Assembly: GCA_902619055.1 (NCBI GenBank)
Contig: CACNCW010000034.1
Location: 1 to 7,868, forward strand
Source of the DNA: an uncultured Alphaproteobacteria bacterium
Lineage (GTDB): Bacteria > Pseudomonadota > Alphaproteobacteria > HIMB59 > GCA-002718135
Reading direction: 5' to 3'
DNA length: 7,868 nucleotides
Made by a program: the position numbers and the translations under genes
In this document: positions 6,385 to 7,868 of the stretch, piece by piece
Numbering within the stretch: position 1 is the first letter of the stretch
Layout of the letters: the number at the start of each line of letters is the position of its first letter
The notes under the pieces: generated by a model
Databases searched by the model: none
What the model was told of the DNA's origin: nothing
The model's input: the letters and a program-made list of their open reading frames with translations, nothing else

Positions 6385-7179
6385 TTAAATATATTCAAAT
6401 TCAATTGAACCTAATTGATTAAAATCAGCTTTAATTTTACTTTTAGGATAAATCCTAAATGCTTTAGTGCAAGATCCAGAACTAATAAACTGACCTTTAA
6501 GCATTGGCTCGCCTTTTTCTGCAAGATTGTTTATCAGCCAAAGAACTGCATTTAATGGATTATCCAATACATTTTTTGTATTTCCAGTATCTACAATTGT
6601 GTCATTTATTAATAAACTTACTTCAAAATTGTTAAGATCTACATCTTTAATTTTAATTAAATTTTCATCACGTATCCAAAATTCTGAGGCTCCATTAGTC
6701 GATATTACATTTAAGGCACCAATCTCTGATAATGGTTTTCTAAATCTAAAATCAACTATTTCAATTGAACAAAATAAACCATCTAATAAATAATCTAAGT
6801 CTTTAAATTTGAAAGGTGCTTTAGAAATATTTATATCATCTTTTATTCTGAAACTAATTTCTGGCTCAACATAGGGTTCAAAGAAATTTTTAGAATTTAA
6901 TAAATTAATATTTTTTGAACTGTATCGATAAAATAGATTTCCATGGAAGGGTTCTTTTATATTCATTTGTTTCTGTGCAGCTACAGATGTGCATCCAACT
7001 TTTTTTCCAATACAGAAATTATCTTTCAGTTCTAAGTATCTTAGTTTTAAATTATCTTGAATTGCATAAGCCTCATCAATTGTCTGAGGTTCTAGATTTT
7101 TTAAAGAACTTAAACCAGTTTTATTTAACCTATGTTCAAATAAAATTTTTGATGCTTCTTGAATATCTTCTTTATTCAT
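6385..7179 (-). CDS. 2-keto-4-pentenoate hydratase-type enzyme (MhpD-like, FAH superfamily)
   Basis: This 264-residue protein matches the length and motif order of 2-hydroxypenta-2,4-dienoate hydratases and the related 4-oxalocrotonate decarboxylases. GKKVGCTS (residues 58-65) holds the Lys of the active site. FEPYVEPEISF (100-110) carries two metal-ligand Glu residues (105 and 107), and SIEIVDFRF (138-146) carries the third (Glu140). NPLNAVLWLINNLAEKG (207-223) and FISSGSCTKAF (231-241) are further family signatures. Such enzymes use Mg2+/Mn2+ to hydrate 2-keto-4-enoates in aromatic meta-cleavage or related pathways. No ring-cleavage dioxygenase or aldolase gene is present here, so the substrate is open; a decarboxylase or another small keto-acid role is possible. 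The ATG overlaps the upstream sulfotransferase stop in an ATGA, the classic coupled junction. Confidence 0.88.
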   Translation of the reverse strand: MNKEDIQEASKILFEHRLNKTGLSSLKNLEPQTIDEAYAIQDNLKLRYLELKDNFCIGKKVGCTSVAAQKQMNIKEPFHGNLFYRYSSKNINLLNSKNFFEPYVEPEISFRIKDDINISKAPFKFKDLDYLLDGLFCSIEIVDFRFRKPLSEIGALNVISTNGASEFWIRDENLIKIKDVDLNNFEVSLLINDTIVDTGNTKNVLDNPLNAVLWLINNLAEKGEPMLKGQFISSGSCTKAFRIYPKSKIKADFNQLGSIEFEYI

Positions 7180-7868
7180 ACTATAATTGCGTACTTATTA
7201 ATTTCTTCATATATCTCTAAACATTCTTTATAAATATTTTCATAAGTTTTTGGCACAATATTTTTTTTAGAATTTTTGGTGTTAAAAGTAGTAGAGGAGA
7301 TTACATCTTGATACCAAACTTTAGACCAAATACCATCTGTATCTCTATAACCTTTTGGCCAATTAAGCATATCTTGATCAAAATTTAAATTTAATTTTTG
7401 ACACAAAATTTTTAAATACTTTTCAGGACTTGCTAATAAATAATCAGAGTTTATTACTATGGGCTCTTTTGAATTTAATAATTTGAAAATTTCATAAAGT
7501 TTTTTAAAACCTACATCTTGAATTGATTTTAAAGTATTTTTTTTTAAATAAGAGACAATTACTTTAGCAGGATCACGGATTAAAAAGCAATTTATACCTT
7601 TGTTAATCCAATCTAAGCGTGTTTCATCTAAAATATGATGAGTCATATGTTTTTGATAGAATATTTTATACTTATTATCTTCTTTAGTGATTAAATTAAT
7701 AATTTCATCTTCATTTGTATGATAGTGATCTATAATTTCGTCTTTCATTGGATGATTTAAGTTAGTTTTTTTTAAATAATATGCATAAAAAGGTTCATCA
7801 TAAACTTTTGTGTCTTTTCTATTTTCAAAAGATCGCATCAATGCAGTACTAATATTTCTTGGTCCAGA
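7176..7868 (-). CDS. Sulfotransferase-like P-loop protein (N terminus cut by window edge)
   Basis: The minus-strand frame is open to the right edge, giving 230 visible residues. The edge-proximal residues read SGPRNISTALMRSF, the 5'-phosphosulfate-binding loop of a bacterial sulfotransferase family. The TTG at 7841 falls inside this loop, so it is not the start; only a few residues should be missing. A second hallmark, CFLIRDPAKVIVSYL (visible residues 94-108), matches the 3'-phosphate-binding strand/loop with Arg and Ser. QKHMTHHIL and the late segment DTDGIWSKVWYQDVISSTTF are, from memory, typical of the subfamily with the SGPRNxSTA loop. In plants and some bacteria such proteins are linked to aminotransferase-like domains, and no substrate is established for most. 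It may transfer sulfate from PAPS or use the fold otherwise. The stop overlaps the hydratase start by four bases. Confidence 0.82.
   Translation of the reverse strand, partial: SGPRNISTALMRSFENRKDTKVYDEPFYAYYLKKTNLNHPMKDEIIDHYHTNEDEIINLITKEDNKYKIFYQKHMTHHILDETRLDWINKGINCFLIRDPAKVIVSYLKKNTLKSIQDVGFKKLYEIFKLLNSKEPIVINSDYLLASPEKYLKILCQKLNLNFDQDMLNWPKGYRDTDGIWSKVWYQDVISSTTFNTKNSKKNIVPKTYENIYKECLEIYEEINKYAIIV

Noticed and set aside
6527..6793. Plus-strand open frame of 88 codons
   Set aside because: It is antisense to the hydratase gene, with no recognisable motif or ribosome binding site.
6915..7220. Plus-strand open frame of 101 codons
   Set aside because: It is antisense to the hydratase and sulfotransferase ends; both of those carry strong family motifs, and this one does not.
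7839..7841. TTG as the start codon of the sulfotransferase-like gene
   Set aside because: The frame continues to the window edge and the upstream residues SGPRNISTA form the conserved phosphosulfate-binding loop, so the true start is beyond the window.

Overview
The window is a gene-dense, very AT-rich stretch of a bacterial chromosome. No rRNA, tRNA, mobile element, CRISPR array or long non-coding region is visible. The low GC content, very short intergenic gaps, compact proteins rich in Lys/Asn/Ile and scarce Shine-Dalgarno sites suggest a streamlined marine bacterium. A SAR11-type (Pelagibacter-like) or related alphaproteobacterium is the best guess. This rests on composition and gene content only, so the clade is not certain.

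Left part, plus strand (about 1-1960): the 3' part of an enolase-superfamily acid-sugar-dehydratase/racemase-type enzyme (mandelate racemase subgroup, cut by the window edge); a YbgC-like hotdog acyl-CoA thioesterase that overlaps it by 11 bases; and, after a 46-base gap, a BASS/SLC10-type sodium-coupled organic anion transporter. This transporter ends tail-to-tail with the opposite strand, and the two coding regions overlap by 15 bases.

Right part, minus strand (1946-7868): an unbroken run of eight same-direction genes with gaps of 14 bases or less, or with overlaps. In transcription order they are: a sulfotransferase-like protein (its first few residues lie beyond the right edge); a 2-keto-4-pentenoate hydratase-type enzyme of the FAH superfamily; a short DCC/DUF393 thiol-disulfide oxidoreductase; a PsiE-like four-helix membrane protein; a photolyase/cryptochrome-like FAD protein without the usual N-terminal antenna domain but with a C-terminal alpha/beta region; a YadG-like ABC ATPase; a YadH-like ABC-2 permease; and a PhyH-family Fe(II)/2-oxoglutarate dioxygenase. 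Its promoter must lie right of the window, or at sites I cannot recognise.

Functionally the minus run looks like a mixed housekeeping/stress operon. The DUF393, PsiE and photolyase-like genes form a plausible light or oxidative stress block, and the YadGH exporter is physically coupled to the dioxygenase. The plus-strand genes look like a small carboxylate uptake/catabolism group. The most unusual item is the domain layout of the photolyase-like protein. I see no convincing new defence or mobile system here.
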